From positions 1 to 60,641 of the forward strand of contig NZ_MWPQ01000009.1 in NCBI RefSeq assembly GCF_002028545.1: 60,641 nucleotides of DNA, written 5' to 3'. Source of the DNA: Nitrobacter vulgaris (lineage in GTDB: Bacteria > Pseudomonadota > Alphaproteobacteria > Rhizobiales > Xanthobacteraceae). This document shows, one piece after another, positions 6,648-15,155 of the stretch. The first letter of the stretch is position 1; each line of letters starts with the position of its first letter. Made by a program: the position numbers and the translations under genes. The notes beneath the pieces are model-generated. The model saw nothing but the letters and a program-made list of their open reading frames with translations. It was not told where the DNA came from and did no database searches.

Positions 6648-7979
6648 CTAGCCGCGCCGGTTCTTTGTTCTCTTCGCTTCCGACAGATCGGCAATATTCG
6701 CGGGCGACGCTGGCGCTTCGCCCATCGCGGCCGCAATTTCATTCGCAATATAATTTGACGCTTTGCGCAAGGGATCGTTGTCGAGGTGGGCATAGCGCGC
6801 GGTGGTAGCTGCCTGAGTATGGCCGAGCAGTTTACCGATGATCGGCAATCCCAGGCCGGCGCCTGCGCCGATTGATGCATGCGTATGGCGTAGATCGTGG
6901 ATGCGCACGTATTCAAGGCCAGCGCGGCGAGACACGGCTCGCCACGGCTTTTTCAAATCAGAGCGCGGACGCTCGTCCTCATGACCGGCCGACATGCCGG
7001 CAATGACGTACGTGCCGACGCGCGGCAGGCCGGAAAGGACCGAAAGGGCAGGGGCGTTCAGGATGATAGTTTTCTTGCCCGTCTTGCTCCTAGGCAGAAG
7101 CAGCAGGCCACGCTGGAAATCGATCTGGTCCCACTTGAGATGGAGTATTTCGCGGAGCCGAGCGCCAGTGAGTATCAGGAGCCTGATTGCCGCCGCCGCA
7201 TGCGGGCCCAGCACGGTGCGGCGGCTTTCTTCTTTCCGCGCATGCTTCGCCGTCGGCTTGGTGTCGTCCACCGCATACGGCAACCCGACGGTTTCTGCTT
7301 CCCGGAGAGCTTCACCGAGCCGCGCTAGTTCTTCCCCACTGAGATAGCGTTCTCTGCCCTCCTCATGGAATTTCTCAATTCCCCGACAAGGATTAAATCC
7401 GGCCGGCACCAAATGGGCTTTGCCCGCATAGGTGAACAAGCTGCTCATGATCCGCAGTGCGCGGTTGGCCTGGTATGGATGGTCGCCAAGCTTGGAGTGG
7501 AGGCGATGAATTTCGGCGCTGGTGACCTTCTCGGCTTTGCGCTTTCCCAGTTCAGGCAGCACTAGCCGTTCCAATAGGTCCCGATATGAGGCTTCCGTGT
7601 TTTCGGCCCGCTTGGCCGCTACATGCTTAGTCAGGAATTGCTCGGCGACCTCGGCGAGGGTTGATGCTCGCTTTTCCGCCGCCCGCTGAGCTGCCGGATC
7701 GGCTCCATTGGCGACCGCCCCGAGCATTTTCCGAGCCTGAGCACGAGCCTCGTCAGGGGTGAGGGTCCCGACCTTGGCCAAGGTCAGCCGGCGGGTGGGG
7801 GCGGTACGGCCTGCTCCAGCCCGATATTTCACGACATAAGACATCGCTCCGGTGTTTTTCTGCACCCGGACGCCGAACCCAGACAGGCTGCCCTTGCCGC
7901 CATCCCAGACGAAGTATTCCTGCTCGCGGGCTTTCAACCCATCGACCAATTGCTTCGTGATTTTTGAGTGTGTTTCCAA
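6648..7979 (-). CDS. int: Tyrosine site-specific integrase (P4-like)
   Basis: Catalyses integration and excision at the tRNA-Thr site. The N-terminal DUF4102-type domain (VWDGGKGSLSGFGVRV) and the SAM-like core-binding domain (STLAEVAEQFL onward) are followed by the catalytic domain with the full tetrad: Arg in LTGARLREIL, HDLRHTHAS, and LGHTQAATTARYAHL with the nucleophilic Tyr. I prefer the TTG at 7977-7979 as start because GGAG lies 8 bases upstream. A GTG at 8033 would add 18 residues without an RBS. The stop is intact and the length of 443 aa is normal, so the enzyme is probably active. The gene lies directly inside the tRNA-derived attachment repeat. Confidence 0.93.
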   Translation of the reverse strand: METHSKITKQLVDGLKAREQEYFVWDGGKGSLSGFGVRVQKNTGAMSYVVKYRAGAGRTAPTRRLTLAKVGTLTPDEARAQARKMLGAVANGADPAAQRAAEKRASTLAEVAEQFLTKHVAAKRAENTEASYRDLLERLVLPELGKRKAEKVTSAEIHRLHSKLGDHPYQANRALRIMSSLFTYAGKAHLVPAGFNPCRGIEKFHEEGRERYLSGEELARLGEALREAETVGLPYAVDDTKPTAKHARKEESRRTVLGPHAAAAIRLLILTGARLREILHLKWDQIDFQRGLLLLPRSKTGKKTIILNAPALSVLSGLPRVGTYVIAGMSAGHEDERPRSDLKKPWRAVSRRAGLEYVRIHDLRHTHASIGAGAGLGLPIIGKLLGHTQAATTARYAHLDNDPLRKASNYIANEIAAAMGEAPASPANIADLSEAKRTKNRRG

Positions 7980-8147
7980 ACCTGCACTCCGCTCTAGGAA
8001 CCACGGACGGCCAAGGAACCACCGCGTAACCACCGATTGGAAAACTCAGGAAATCTCTGGAAATGATGATAAGCTATAAAACAATGATTTTAAAGAGACT
8101 TATCTATCTGAAGAAAAACCTTGCAATCCCCGGAAATGTCAGGCCAT
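7980..8147. other. Integrase upstream / attachment-arm region
   Basis: Non-coding. It holds short direct repeats that could be integrase arm-type sites: AGGAACCAC starts at 7996 and again at 8014, and three GGAAAT copies lie between 8048 and 8140. The integrase promoter must lie here. No other gene is visible. Confidence 0.4.
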
Positions 8148-8196
8148 CTCATTCGTAATGATGGGGTCAGGTGTTCGAGTCACCTAAGCGGCACCA
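8148..8196 (+). repeat. Attachment site: 3' part of tRNA-Thr(CGT)
   Basis: The sequence holds an anticodon loop TTCGTAA (anticodon CGT), T stem AGGTG/CACCT around TTCGAGT, acceptor strand AAGCGGC, discriminator A and CCA, ending at 8196. The 5' half of a tRNA (expected acceptor GCCGCTT) is absent upstream, so this is not a gene but the duplicated crossover copy left by integration. The intact tRNA-Thr should be at the other end of the element. Confidence 0.85.
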
Positions 8197-8283
8197 CTTC
8201 TTTCATCGTTCGATCCCGCAGATATTGGTGCCGACGGTCGCCGTCGATACAGGCAGATGTCACCTTGACTTGATGGAGCGCCA

Positions 8284-8514
8284 ATGATCCGTTTCGCCGT
8301 CATTTTATCGCTTCTTCCCCTGCTCGCTGGCACCGCCGCGGCGTCGGCGCAGACCGCGGCGGAGAAACGCAATTCCGGGTGCGCGCGCGACGTTGCCAAA
8401 TATTGCCGAGCCAAAATGAATGATGGCGACATGGTCGTTCTCACATGCTTGAAGGAACACCGTGCGAAGGTGAGCAAAAAGTGCGCCGAGACCTTGGCGG
8501 AGCACGGCCAGTAA
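8284..8514 (+). CDS. Secreted cysteine-rich repeat protein, 76 aa
   Basis: Residues 1-24 form a signal peptide ending in ASAQ. The mature part has the Cys-rich repeat (PF00839-like) spacing: CARDVAKYC, then VVLTCLKEHRAKVSKKCAETL, four cysteines in all, enough for two disulfides. Proteins like this are common in Bradyrhizobiaceae periplasms; no precise function is established to my knowledge. It is the first backbone gene right of the integrated element and stands alone, with its own upstream region. Confidence 0.8.
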   Translation: MIRFAVILSLLPLLAGTAAASAQTAAEKRNSGCARDVAKYCRAKMNDGDMVVLTCLKEHRAKVSKKCAETLAEHGQ

Positions 8515-8648
8515 CCCAACTGCGGGCTGAGTCTTGTCAACGTGTGTAATCCAGCTACGAGAAACTCTGGCGGATGGCGCATGTTTTGCTTTCCGCGCGC
8601 TTATGAACGCACTCGTACGGCATTCCAAACATTGCGGTAGGCGGACCA

Positions 8649-9128
8649 ATGCTTGATAGATTGCGCCATTTCATCATCGACGTCATATCGCCCGAAGCAC
8701 CGGACCATCGATCATTCGATGAAACCGGTTGCAAGCTTGCGGCGACCGCGCTGTTCATCCATGTCATCTCGCTCGACGGCGAGCCGTCCGACGTGGAAAT
8801 CCGCAAACTGCACGAGCTGATCGAAACCCGTTTCGGATTAGATCCCGGCACCGCCAACAAGTTGATCACGTCTGCGACGCTGGCGGAAGGCGAGGCGGTC
8901 GATCTTTATCAATTCACCAGTGTGCTGATGCGCTCGCTGACTGATGAAGATCGCTTGCGTATCGTCGAAATGATGTGGGAGTTGGTGTATGCGGACGGCC
9001 GCGTCAGCGAATTCGAGGAGAATGTCGTGTGGCGCGCCGCTGATCTTCTGGCCATTTCATCGCGCGATCGTATCGAACTCAAGCATCGCGTCGGCAGCAA
9101 AAGTTCAGCGCCAGATCCTGCGACCTGA
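8649..9128 (+). CDS. TerB-like family protein, 159 aa
   Basis: A cytosolic all-helical protein with the acidic TerB/TerB-like signature twice: ALFIHVISLDGEPSDVEIRKL near residue 40 and MMWELVYADGRVSEFEENVVWR near residue 115, where D/E residues may bind metal. TerB proteins were first linked to tellurite resistance, but no other ter genes are nearby, so a stress or signalling role is only guessed. Length is normal for the small alphaproteobacterial family. Confidence 0.8.
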   Translation: MLDRLRHFIIDVISPEAPDHRSFDETGCKLAATALFIHVISLDGEPSDVEIRKLHELIETRFGLDPGTANKLITSATLAEGEAVDLYQFTSVLMRSLTDEDRLRIVEMMWELVYADGRVSEFEENVVWRAADLLAISSRDRIELKHRVGSKSSAPDPAT

Positions 9129-9236
9129 TCGGCAAATGTGCGAAGCAGAACTGAGGGTAGCGCGATAGGCTGGCAGGCCCCGTCGTCGCGCCGAACGTTG
9201 ATCGTGTCATCTTCTAACCATTCAAGAGTGCAGATC

Positions 9237-10022
9237 GTGACCCATCCGGTGACATTGATAACAGGCGCTTCCTCCGGGATCGGCGCCGAACTGGCACGGG
9301 TGTTCTCCGCGCACGGGCACCGGGTGGCCCTGGTCGCCCGGCGTGCCGACCGCCTCCACGCACTTGCGGCTGAAATCGTCGCATCGGGCCGCATCTCTCC
9401 GATCGTGATCCCCTGCGATCTCGGGGAGGCCGATGCGGCAGACCGGATCGCTGCGGCGCTCACCGCCGAGAGCGTCGAGGTCATGTATCTCGTGAACAAT
9501 GCCGGTTATGGATTGTTCGGCCGCGCCGCCGAACTGGATCGCGCCGCTCAGCTTGCGATGATCGACCTCAATATCCGGGCGCTGACGGATCTGACGTTGC
9601 GTTTCGCCGCAAGCGTGATCCGGCTGCGCGGCGGTATTCTCAACGTCGGTTCGATTGTAGGATTTCTGCCGGGTCCCGGCATGGCAGTCTATTATGCGTC
9701 GAAGGCCTATGTCCTGTCGTTCAGCGAAGCGCTGCGCGGCGAACTAGGTCCCCGCGGCGTCCGTGTCACTGTGATCTGTCCCGGCCCCGTACCATCGGAA
9801 TTTCAGGCGCGGGCAGGCGTGACGCCCGGTTTCGACTCTGCGATCCTGAATGTTTCCGCCAAGGATGTTGCTCAGGACGGCTACCGCGGCCTCATGGCCA
9901 ATAAAAGGGCCGTGCTGCCCGGCCTCGGGACCAAGGTGATCCCGTTTCTGCTTCGGTTATTCCCGCGCGACTTCGTCCTGTGGGGGGTGGCCGGCTTCCA
10001 AATGCGGAGGCGGCGATCATGA
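9237..10022 (+). CDS. SDR-family NAD(P)-dependent oxidoreductase, 261 aa
   Basis: Classical short-chain dehydrogenase: cofactor motif TGASSGIG near the N-terminus, NNAGYG, catalytic Ser near VGSIVG, and YYASK with the catalytic Tyr and Lys. The open frame reaches back to 9138, but AAGAG lies 8 bases before the GTG at 9237 and homologues begin close to the Rossmann strand, so I use that start (another GTG is at 9228). The C-terminal stretch after the Tyr is hydrophobic (VIPFLLRLFP), as in SDRs of the DltE/YqjQ type that act near membranes. Substrate unknown. Confidence 0.85.
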   Translation: MTHPVTLITGASSGIGAELARVFSAHGHRVALVARRADRLHALAAEIVASGRISPIVIPCDLGEADAADRIAAALTAESVEVMYLVNNAGYGLFGRAAELDRAAQLAMIDLNIRALTDLTLRFAASVIRLRGGILNVGSIVGFLPGPGMAVYYASKAYVLSFSEALRGELGPRGVRVTVICPGPVPSEFQARAGVTPGFDSAILNVSAKDVAQDGYRGLMANKRAVLPGLGTKVIPFLLRLFPRDFVLWGVAGFQMRRRRS

Positions 10023-10146
10023 CGTCCACCGCCAGCGTCGCCTAAGACCTTCACGCTCTCGAAAAATTCGCGCGGGACGACGACTTTAGCGCCGATCTGT
10101 TCGCGGCAACGCTTCTCTTGAAGAACGGTTTTCTTGAAGGAATCGA

Positions 10147-10222
<76 letters not shown>

Positions 10223-10702
10223 GTCTGCGATCAGCGGCGAATAAACGGGCGCTGCGACCGAAACGCTGTCATTTACAATCCTCGCCAACGGCAAGTCAAG
10301 AACGGCCGAAAACAGCGCGAATCGGCTCTTTGAGCGTCATTTGCCCTGCGTTCCCTTGTTTAGCGGGAACCGAAACGATATTTAGCAGGCTCGCGTTCCG
10401 AATTCGAAGCGCGTTGCCTTGGTTGTGTAACAAGGCGAATCTTCGAATTCTAGGGGACACGGAAGACCAATACTCCTAGTGTGGCTGCAATTCGGAGGTT
10501 CTCTTGACGGACTTTTGGCAAGGTGAAGGAACATCCGCATTGCAGCCACATCAGATACCGGTGGTCAGATCCTGACATTCGCATCCGGTTTCACCGAGCG
10601 TTCCTGCGAATGCCAGAATCCAACACCACTGGCAAATAAGTCGCGAACGTCAAATTCACTCCACTGGTCGTATTCACGATCAAACCCGCGAGCCAATCCG
10701 CC
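10223..10702. other. 480-base intergenic region with a long hairpin
   Basis: No conventional gene. The stretch before 10480 holds only short AT-containing palindromes (TTCGAATTC near 10443). A 22-bp imperfect inverted repeat lies at 10480-10550 and is listed separately. The promoter of the downstream yggT unit should lie between 10576 and 10702. Confidence 0.6.
10480..10550 (+). repeat. 71-base inverted repeat containing an RBS
   Basis: The arms 10480-10501 and 10529-10550 match at 20 of 22 positions (core TGTGGCTGCAAT and ATTGCAGCCACA). The left arm contains GGAGG (10494-10498). Seven bases past it, at 10504, a TTG opens a 23-codon frame that ends at 10575. The structure could hide the RBS in RNA, or the arms may be ends of a small mobile sequence. 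Confidence 0.6.
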
Positions 10703-10993
10703 ATGCGAGCCATACTGGATATCGTCCTTATCATCCTCGACCTCTATGTTTGGCTGCTGATTGCCTCGGCGATCCTGTCATGGCTGATTGCATTCAATGT
10801 CGTGAATACCCGCAATCAGTTCGTCGGCGCGGTGGCTGAGTTTCTGGAGCGGATCACCGAACCCCTGCTGGCGCCGATCCGTCGGTTGTTGCCGAATCTC
10901 GGCGGGCTCGACATTTCTCCGATCATTCTGATTCTGATCATCCTGTTCATGCAGCGAGTCATCACCTATTACATCTATCCTGCGGTGTTCTGA
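10703..10993 (+). CDS. yggT: YggT-family membrane protein, 96 aa
   Basis: Two hydrophobic segments (about 5-27 and 70-92) flank a conserved stretch with FLERITEPLLAPIRRLLPNLGGLDISP, the hallmark of the YggT family (Ycf19-like). It sits in the inner membrane. Members have been tied to osmotic stress and to membrane-protein or photosystem assembly; the exact role is open. It starts a likely operon with the DUF167 gene (12 bases downstream) and folD. Confidence 0.93.
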   Translation: MRAILDIVLIILDLYVWLLIASAILSWLIAFNVVNTRNQFVGAVAEFLERITEPLLAPIRRLLPNLGGLDISPIILILIILFMQRVITYYIYPAVF

Positions 10994-11004
10994 CCGGCGG
11001 CCTG

Positions 11005-11325
11005 ATGGAGCCGTGGCGGTATTCTTCGCAGGGCCTCAGCATCGCCCTGCGGGTGACGCCGCGCGGCGGCCGCGACGGGATCGACGGCATTGAAATGTTG
11101 GCCGACGGCCGGCCGGTGGTGAAGGTTCGCGTCCGCGCCGTTGCCGAAGGCGGCGAGGCCAACCGCGCTGTCATGGCGGTGTTGGCGAAGGCGCTGGGTG
11201 TGCGGAAAATCGACGTCCGGATACTTGCGGGAGCGACGTCGCGGCTGAAGCAGGTCGCTGTCGACGGCGACCCCGGTCAACTCGGCAACGCCCTGCGTGA
11301 ATTGACGGCGGCTCAATCGAAATAG
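11005..11325 (+). CDS. DUF167/YggU family protein, 106 aa
   Basis: Small soluble alpha/beta protein with the family pattern SIALRVTPRGGRDGIDG near the start, VKVRVRAVAEGGEANRAV in the middle and VRILAGATSRLKQVAVDG later. Function is unknown. It follows yggT by 12 bases and precedes folD by 18, an order common in Rhizobiales. Confidence 0.93.
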   Translation: MEPWRYSSQGLSIALRVTPRGGRDGIDGIEMLADGRPVVKVRVRAVAEGGEANRAVMAVLAKALGVRKIDVRILAGATSRLKQVAVDGDPGQLGNALRELTAAQSK

Positions 11326-11343
11326 CCCGAACTGAGGATCAGC

Positions 11344-12228
11344 ATGGCGGCCAGTATCATCGATGGAAAAGTCATCGCCGCCGATTTGCGTGCGCAGGTG
11401 GCCGGTGAGGTGACGCGGATGAAGCGTGACCACGGGCTGACGCCGGGTCTCGCCGTGGTGCTGGTCGGCAACGATCCGGCGAGCGAAGTCTATGTCCGCA
11501 GCAAGCACAAACAGACCCAGGCCGCCGGCATGGCGTCGTTCGAGCACATGCTGCCTGCGGACGTCGTGCAGGCCGATGTGTTGGCGCTGATCGCTGAATT
11601 GAACGCGGATGCCGCCGTTCACGGCATTCTGGTGCAATTGCCGCTCCCCAAGGGCCTTGATACCGAGGCGATCATCGCCGCCATCGATCCGGCGAAGGAC
11701 GTCGATGGGTTGCATCCCTACAATGCCGGGCGCCTCGCAGGCGGTCTGTCAGCCCTGTCGCCATGCACGCCGCTTGGCTGCATCATCCTGACCAAAAGCG
11801 TGCATTCCTCGCTCGAAGGTCTGGACGCCATCGTGATCGGCCGTTCCAATCTCGTAGGACGACCGCTGGTGCAGTTGTTACTCAATGAAAACGCCACGGT
11901 GACCATCGCGCATTCGCGCTCCCGCAACCTGCCCGAACTCTGTCGCCGCGCCGATCTGGTTTATGCGGCGGTCGGCAAGGCTGAAATGGTGCGCGGCGAC
12001 TGGCTTAAACCGGGCGCGACCGTGATTGATGTCGGCATCACGCGTGTGCCGACAACCGACGGCAAAACGCGGCTGATAGGCGACGTTGCATTCGACGAGG
12101 CGATGCAGGTCGCGGGCGCGGTGACGCCGGTTCCCGGCGGCGTCGGGCAGATGACCGTGGCCTGCCTGCTGGTCAATACGCTGCGCGCGGCCTGCGCGAT
12201 CAGTGGGCTGCCTGCGCCGACGGTATGA
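11344..12228 (+). CDS. folD: Bifunctional methylenetetrahydrofolate dehydrogenase/cyclohydrolase
   Basis: Interconverts 5,10-methylene- and 10-formyl-tetrahydrofolate with NADP, supplying one-carbon units. The 294 aa length is normal. Visible signatures are [13 protein letters not shown] with the catalytic Lys, [26 protein letters not shown], the nucleotide-binding [17 protein letters not shown] and [14 protein letters not shown]. It ends the yggT-DUF167-folD unit. Confidence 0.98.
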   Translation: MAASIIDGKVIAADLRAQVAGEVTRMKRDHGLTPGLAVVLVGNDPASEVYVRSKHKQTQAAGMASFEHMLPADVVQADVLALIAELNADAAVHGILVQLPLPKGLDTEAIIAAIDPAKDVDGLHPYNAGRLAGGLSALSPCTPLGCIILTKSVHSSLEGLDAIVIGRSNLVGRPLVQLLLNENATVTIAHSRSRNLPELCRRADLVYAAVGKAEMVRGDWLKPGATVIDVGITRVPTTDGKTRLIGDVAFDEAMQVAGAVTPVPGGVGQMTVACLLVNTLRAACAISGLPAPTV

Positions 12229-12336
12229 GCGCCAAAAGACCGTCGTTGCCCGACTAGTTCGTTTCTGGGTTAACGGATGCGCGTGCGACGCGAGCGGCGC
12301 CGTTTTTCGAAGACTGTGCCGGCTGATGACGCTTGA

Positions 12337-12867
12337 TTACGCCCCTCCGGCCCGCGCGATGCCCTCCAGGATCAGTCTGCGGGCGTCGTCCGCGCTGCCC
12401 CAGCGCAGCACCTTGACCCATTTGCCGGGTTCGAGATCCTTGTAGTGCTCGAAGAAGTGCTGGATCTGCTGCAACGTAATATCCGGCAGGTCGCTGTAGT
12501 TTTTTATCCTGTCATAACGCTGGGTCAGTTTCGACGTCGGGACGGCGATGATTTTCTCGTCGCCCCCGGCCTCGTCCTCCATCAAGAGCACGCCGACGGG
12601 CCGCACGCACATTACGGCGCCCGGCACGATGGCGCGTGTGTTGGCGACGAGGACGTCGCAGGGGTCGCCGTCTTGCGAAAGCGTGTGCGGGATGAAGCCG
12701 TAGTTACCGGGATAGCGCATCGCGGTATAGAGAAACCGGTCGACCACCAGCGTGCCGGCATTCTTGTCCATCTCGTACTTGATCGGCTCACCGCCGACGG
12801 GCACCTCAATGATGACATTTACCTCATGCGGCGCATTGGGTCCGATCGAGATCGCGTCGATACGCAT
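12337..12867 (-). CDS. ppa: Inorganic pyrophosphatase (family I)
   Basis: Hydrolyses pyrophosphate to drive biosynthetic reactions. It is a soluble hexameric-type enzyme of 176 aa. The family I signature is seen in DGDPCDVLV, with upstream [13 protein letters not shown] (metal and phosphate contacts) and [13 protein letters not shown]. It converges with folD across 108 bases with no clear terminator. Confidence 0.97.
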   Translation of the reverse strand: MRIDAISIGPNAPHEVNVIIEVPVGGEPIKYEMDKNAGTLVVDRFLYTAMRYPGNYGFIPHTLSQDGDPCDVLVANTRAIVPGAVMCVRPVGVLLMEDEAGGDEKIIAVPTSKLTQRYDRIKNYSDLPDITLQQIQHFFEHYKDLEPGKWVKVLRWGSADDARRLILEGIARAGGA

Positions 12868-13051
12868 TGGGGCTCCATGATTGAAGAGCGTCGGTCAACA
12901 TATGGTCGTCATACGCTGGCTTGACGCGCGTATCTATCTATCTTCGAGAAAAGTCTTCCGAAAAACGATGGATGGCCCGGCACAGGGGATGCCGAACGGC
13001 AATGTCCGGCGCTGACCGAGAGCTGAAGAATGGCGATCAGAGATCTGGCTT

Positions 13052-13561
13052 CTAACTCGTCCAGGCGAACGCCATCTTGTCGAGCGACTTCGGCCCGAAC
13101 CTCTCGGAGGAGCGGGCGACCATGCGGCCACCGAGCGCGCGATAGAATTCCATCGCCGGCTCGTTGTCGGACAACGCCCAGGTCACCATGCTTTTCAGCC
13201 CGCTCTGTATCAAATCGCGCCGCGCCGCGGTGAACAGCCGCCGGCCGAAGCCTAAGCCCTGGAATTCGGGGCGCAGGTAAAGCTCGTAAATTTCGCCTTC
13301 GTACTGCAGGCTGCGGGCGCGGTTGCGGCCGTAGTTGGCATAGCCTGCAACCTGCTCGCCGAAAACCAGAACGCTGATACGACTGCCCTTGCGGATCGCG
13401 CTGTCCCACCAGTGCGGGCCGCGCCGGTTGATCAGCTTTTCCAGCTCCGCGCCGGGGATGATGCCCTGATAGGCCGAACGCCAGGACTCGTCATGGGTTG
13501 CTGCGACCGCGGATGCATCCGCGACCTTGGCCGGCCGGAGTTCGATCAGGATCGTGCTCAT
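13052..13561 (-). CDS. GNAT-family N-acetyltransferase, 169 aa
   Basis: The acetyl-CoA binding motif is visible as LYLRPEFQGLGFGRRLF (Q/R-x-x-G-x-G/A) near residue 95, followed by MVTWALSDNEPAMEFYRALGG, the usual end of the GNAT fold. I choose the ATG of MSTILIELRPAKVADA at 13561 since the fold begins there; an ATG at 13603 would add 14 residues without an RBS. The substrate is not predictable. Monocistronic. Confidence 0.87.
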   Translation of the reverse strand: MSTILIELRPAKVADASAVAATHDESWRSAYQGIIPGAELEKLINRRGPHWWDSAIRKGSRISVLVFGEQVAGYANYGRNRARSLQYEGEIYELYLRPEFQGLGFGRRLFTAARRDLIQSGLKSMVTWALSDNEPAMEFYRALGGRMVARSSERFGPKSLDKMAFAWTS

Positions 13562-13746
13562 GTCCCGATCAAAGCAAGTCGGCGCGCCGTCTTCAAGGTC
13601 CATCGTTAATTAAGGGTTAAAATGTGCATTTCGCACATCACGAGTGCGACGTTTTGTATCGAAAAGGGACAGTCATGACGCGGGCGCCGCGATCCTTCGA
13701 CAGAAATCGGTTGGAGGTATCGTGACGTCTGCAAGGGCAGACCTGT

Positions 13747-13884
13747 TCAGCTCGACCGGTCCAACAAACGCACGACGGTATCGGAGGAAATAACCGGCAC
13801 GAGAAAGTTGTTGGTCCGCTCCAACGCACCCGCAAGCTGTCCCGATTTCTTCGTGCCGTTCGTATTGCCGATGACGATAGGGGA
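13747..13884 (-). pseudogene. Coding-like remnant, 45 codons, BRCT-like end
   Basis: Directly after the stop of the amine oxidase, the same frame stays open to a TGA at 13747-13749. It reads PIVIGNTNGTKKSG, then FLVPVISSDTVVRLLD, with GC-rich third positions as in real genes. The pattern of a Gly-Lys turn, then a hydrophobic PVIS strand and a terminal helix resembles the C-terminus of a BRCT domain. No start codon or upstream half is present. Most likely a gene end left by a deletion; readthrough of the oxidase is a less likely alternative. Confidence 0.35.
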
Positions 13885-15144
13885 TCAGCGCTTTGGCAAT
13901 TCTGCCGCCTTCATCACCTCCCGCGCCGCCCGCTCGCCGCTGTCGCGTGCGCCGTGCGCCGTGGAGAAAAAGTTCGGTGAAGTGGCTTCGCCGGCAAAAA
14001 ACAGCCGGCCGTCAACGGGCGCGGCCAGCGCGGCGCGGTCGCCGGCATGCCCGGGCAGGGCATGGGAATAGGCACCTTGCGCGAAAGGATCGCTGGCCCA
14101 ATGCGATTCCGCAAGCGGTTTCAGCTTGCTGCGAAAACCGGAACCGAGCAGCGCCGCGATCTCGTCGATCGCCTGCGCGGCGAATGCGCCATCGCCAGCG
14201 TCTTCCAGTTCGCGCGCGAAGCTGCCGCCGAAAAATCCCTCGATGCAGGGCTGGCCGAACGGGCGCAAGTGATACGTTCCCATCTTGGTCCGCATGGTGG
14301 CGCCGCTCAGGTTGCCGTCCTTTGGCACCATGCCTTCCGGATCGTCGAGGGTCAGTATGACCTTGTCGTCGACGCCAAGCGGCAGGCCGGCCGCAGCGTC
14401 CACTTTTGCGGGCAGCTCGGGATGGAAGCGGATCGATTCGTTCGCGAGCAGGTTGGTCGGTACGGTGATGATTACCTGCGTCGCGGACAGCTCGCCTTTC
14501 GATGTTTCGATACGGATACGCCGGCCGGAATGATCAATGCGCCAAACCTGCGTGTTCAGCACCAGCGGGCACGGCTTGGCGTAGGCGGCGATCAGCGCGC
14601 CGTAGCCGCGGCGCACCCGCCAGTTTACCCGTGTATCTTCGTAGGTGCTCGTGTCGCGAACCGAGACGCTGTCGAGTTCGCAGCCGTTCACATAGGTCGA
14701 GATGGCGTCGATCATCGAATTCCAGCGGTTGCCTTGTTCGAGATAGCGACTGGCGGAGTCATCGGCATCGTTCTTCGCTGCTTGCTGGAGGCGTTCATCG
14801 AACGCATCCAGCGCCGCGAGGAAGTCCTCGTGCTCGGCCATCGGAAATCCGGCATCAAGGCCGCGCTTGCGCCATGGGGGTGGTGTCTTGTCGATTTCGA
14901 AGCCGAGCTTGCCTGCGACCGGAACGAAGGAGTTCCTGTCGGCCGAATGCAGCCAGCCGCAGCCGAGATCGAAGACAACGCCGGGGGCGGGGACAATGGT
15001 GTGGGCGCGTCCACCGACCCTATCGCGGGCTTCGAGCATGACGACGGAGAGGCCGGAGTCTTTCAATGCATCGGCCGCGCCCAGCCCGGCGGCGCCGGCT
15101 CCGATAATGGCGACATCGATATTGGAGGGGAGATTTCGCGACAT
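13885..15144 (-). CDS. FAD-dependent amine oxidase, 419 aa
   Basis: N-terminal dinucleotide-binding motif VAIIGAGAAGLGAADAL, then ARDRVGGRAHT, the GG doublet of the flavin monoamine oxidase family. C-terminal FAD contact is LFFAGEATSPNF (residues about 386-397). No signal peptide, so it is cytosolic. Substrate unknown; members oxidise amines, polyamines or phytoene-like compounds. It ends near the mutS gene on the same strand (11 bases between), so the two may share a transcript. Confidence 0.92.
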   Translation of the reverse strand: MSRNLPSNIDVAIIGAGAAGLGAADALKDSGLSVVMLEARDRVGGRAHTIVPAPGVVFDLGCGWLHSADRNSFVPVAGKLGFEIDKTPPPWRKRGLDAGFPMAEHEDFLAALDAFDERLQQAAKNDADDSASRYLEQGNRWNSMIDAISTYVNGCELDSVSVRDTSTYEDTRVNWRVRRGYGALIAAYAKPCPLVLNTQVWRIDHSGRRIRIETSKGELSATQVIITVPTNLLANESIRFHPELPAKVDAAAGLPLGVDDKVILTLDDPEGMVPKDGNLSGATMRTKMGTYHLRPFGQPCIEGFFGGSFARELEDAGDGAFAAQAIDEIAALLGSGFRSKLKPLAESHWASDPFAQGAYSHALPGHAGDRAALAAPVDGRLFFAGEATSPNFFSTAHGARDSGERAAREVMKAAELPKR

Positions 15145-15155
15145 CGCAACACTGA

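Larger units (their letters stand above)
1..8196. mobile_element. Integrated element inserted at a tRNA-Thr gene (right-hand part only)
   Basis: The right boundary is set by a 49-base 3' tRNA-Thr fragment ending at 8196. A tyrosine integrase lies just inside it. All coding sequences from the integrase to position 3 run leftward and include an excisionase-like regulator, a TOPRIM/DUF927 primase-helicase and several unknown small proteins. No structural phage, conjugation or defence gene is visible in this part. The content fits a phage satellite, a defective prophage or an integrative plasmid-like element. The left end, with the intact tRNA gene, must lie outside the window, so the size and full cargo are unknown. 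Confidence 0.85.

Noticed and set aside
8101-8196. Complete tRNA-Thr gene at the element border
   Set aside because: The 3' half is perfect but no 5' acceptor strand or D arm precedes it; it is an attachment copy.
1-8196. Defence system cargo (toxin-antitoxin, restriction, CRISPR) in the element
   Set aside because: No nuclease, methylase, toxin or repeat-spacer pattern was found in this part; the unknown small genes were not enough to claim one.
8649-9128. Tellurite resistance operon
   Set aside because: Only a TerB-like protein is present; no terA, terC, terD or terZ neighbours.
10975-11715. Minus-strand 246-codon frame
   Set aside because: Antisense to the DUF167 gene and folD, which have clear family motifs.
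12909-13409. Second minus-strand frame over the GNAT gene
   Set aside because: Overlaps the acetyltransferase in another frame without motifs.
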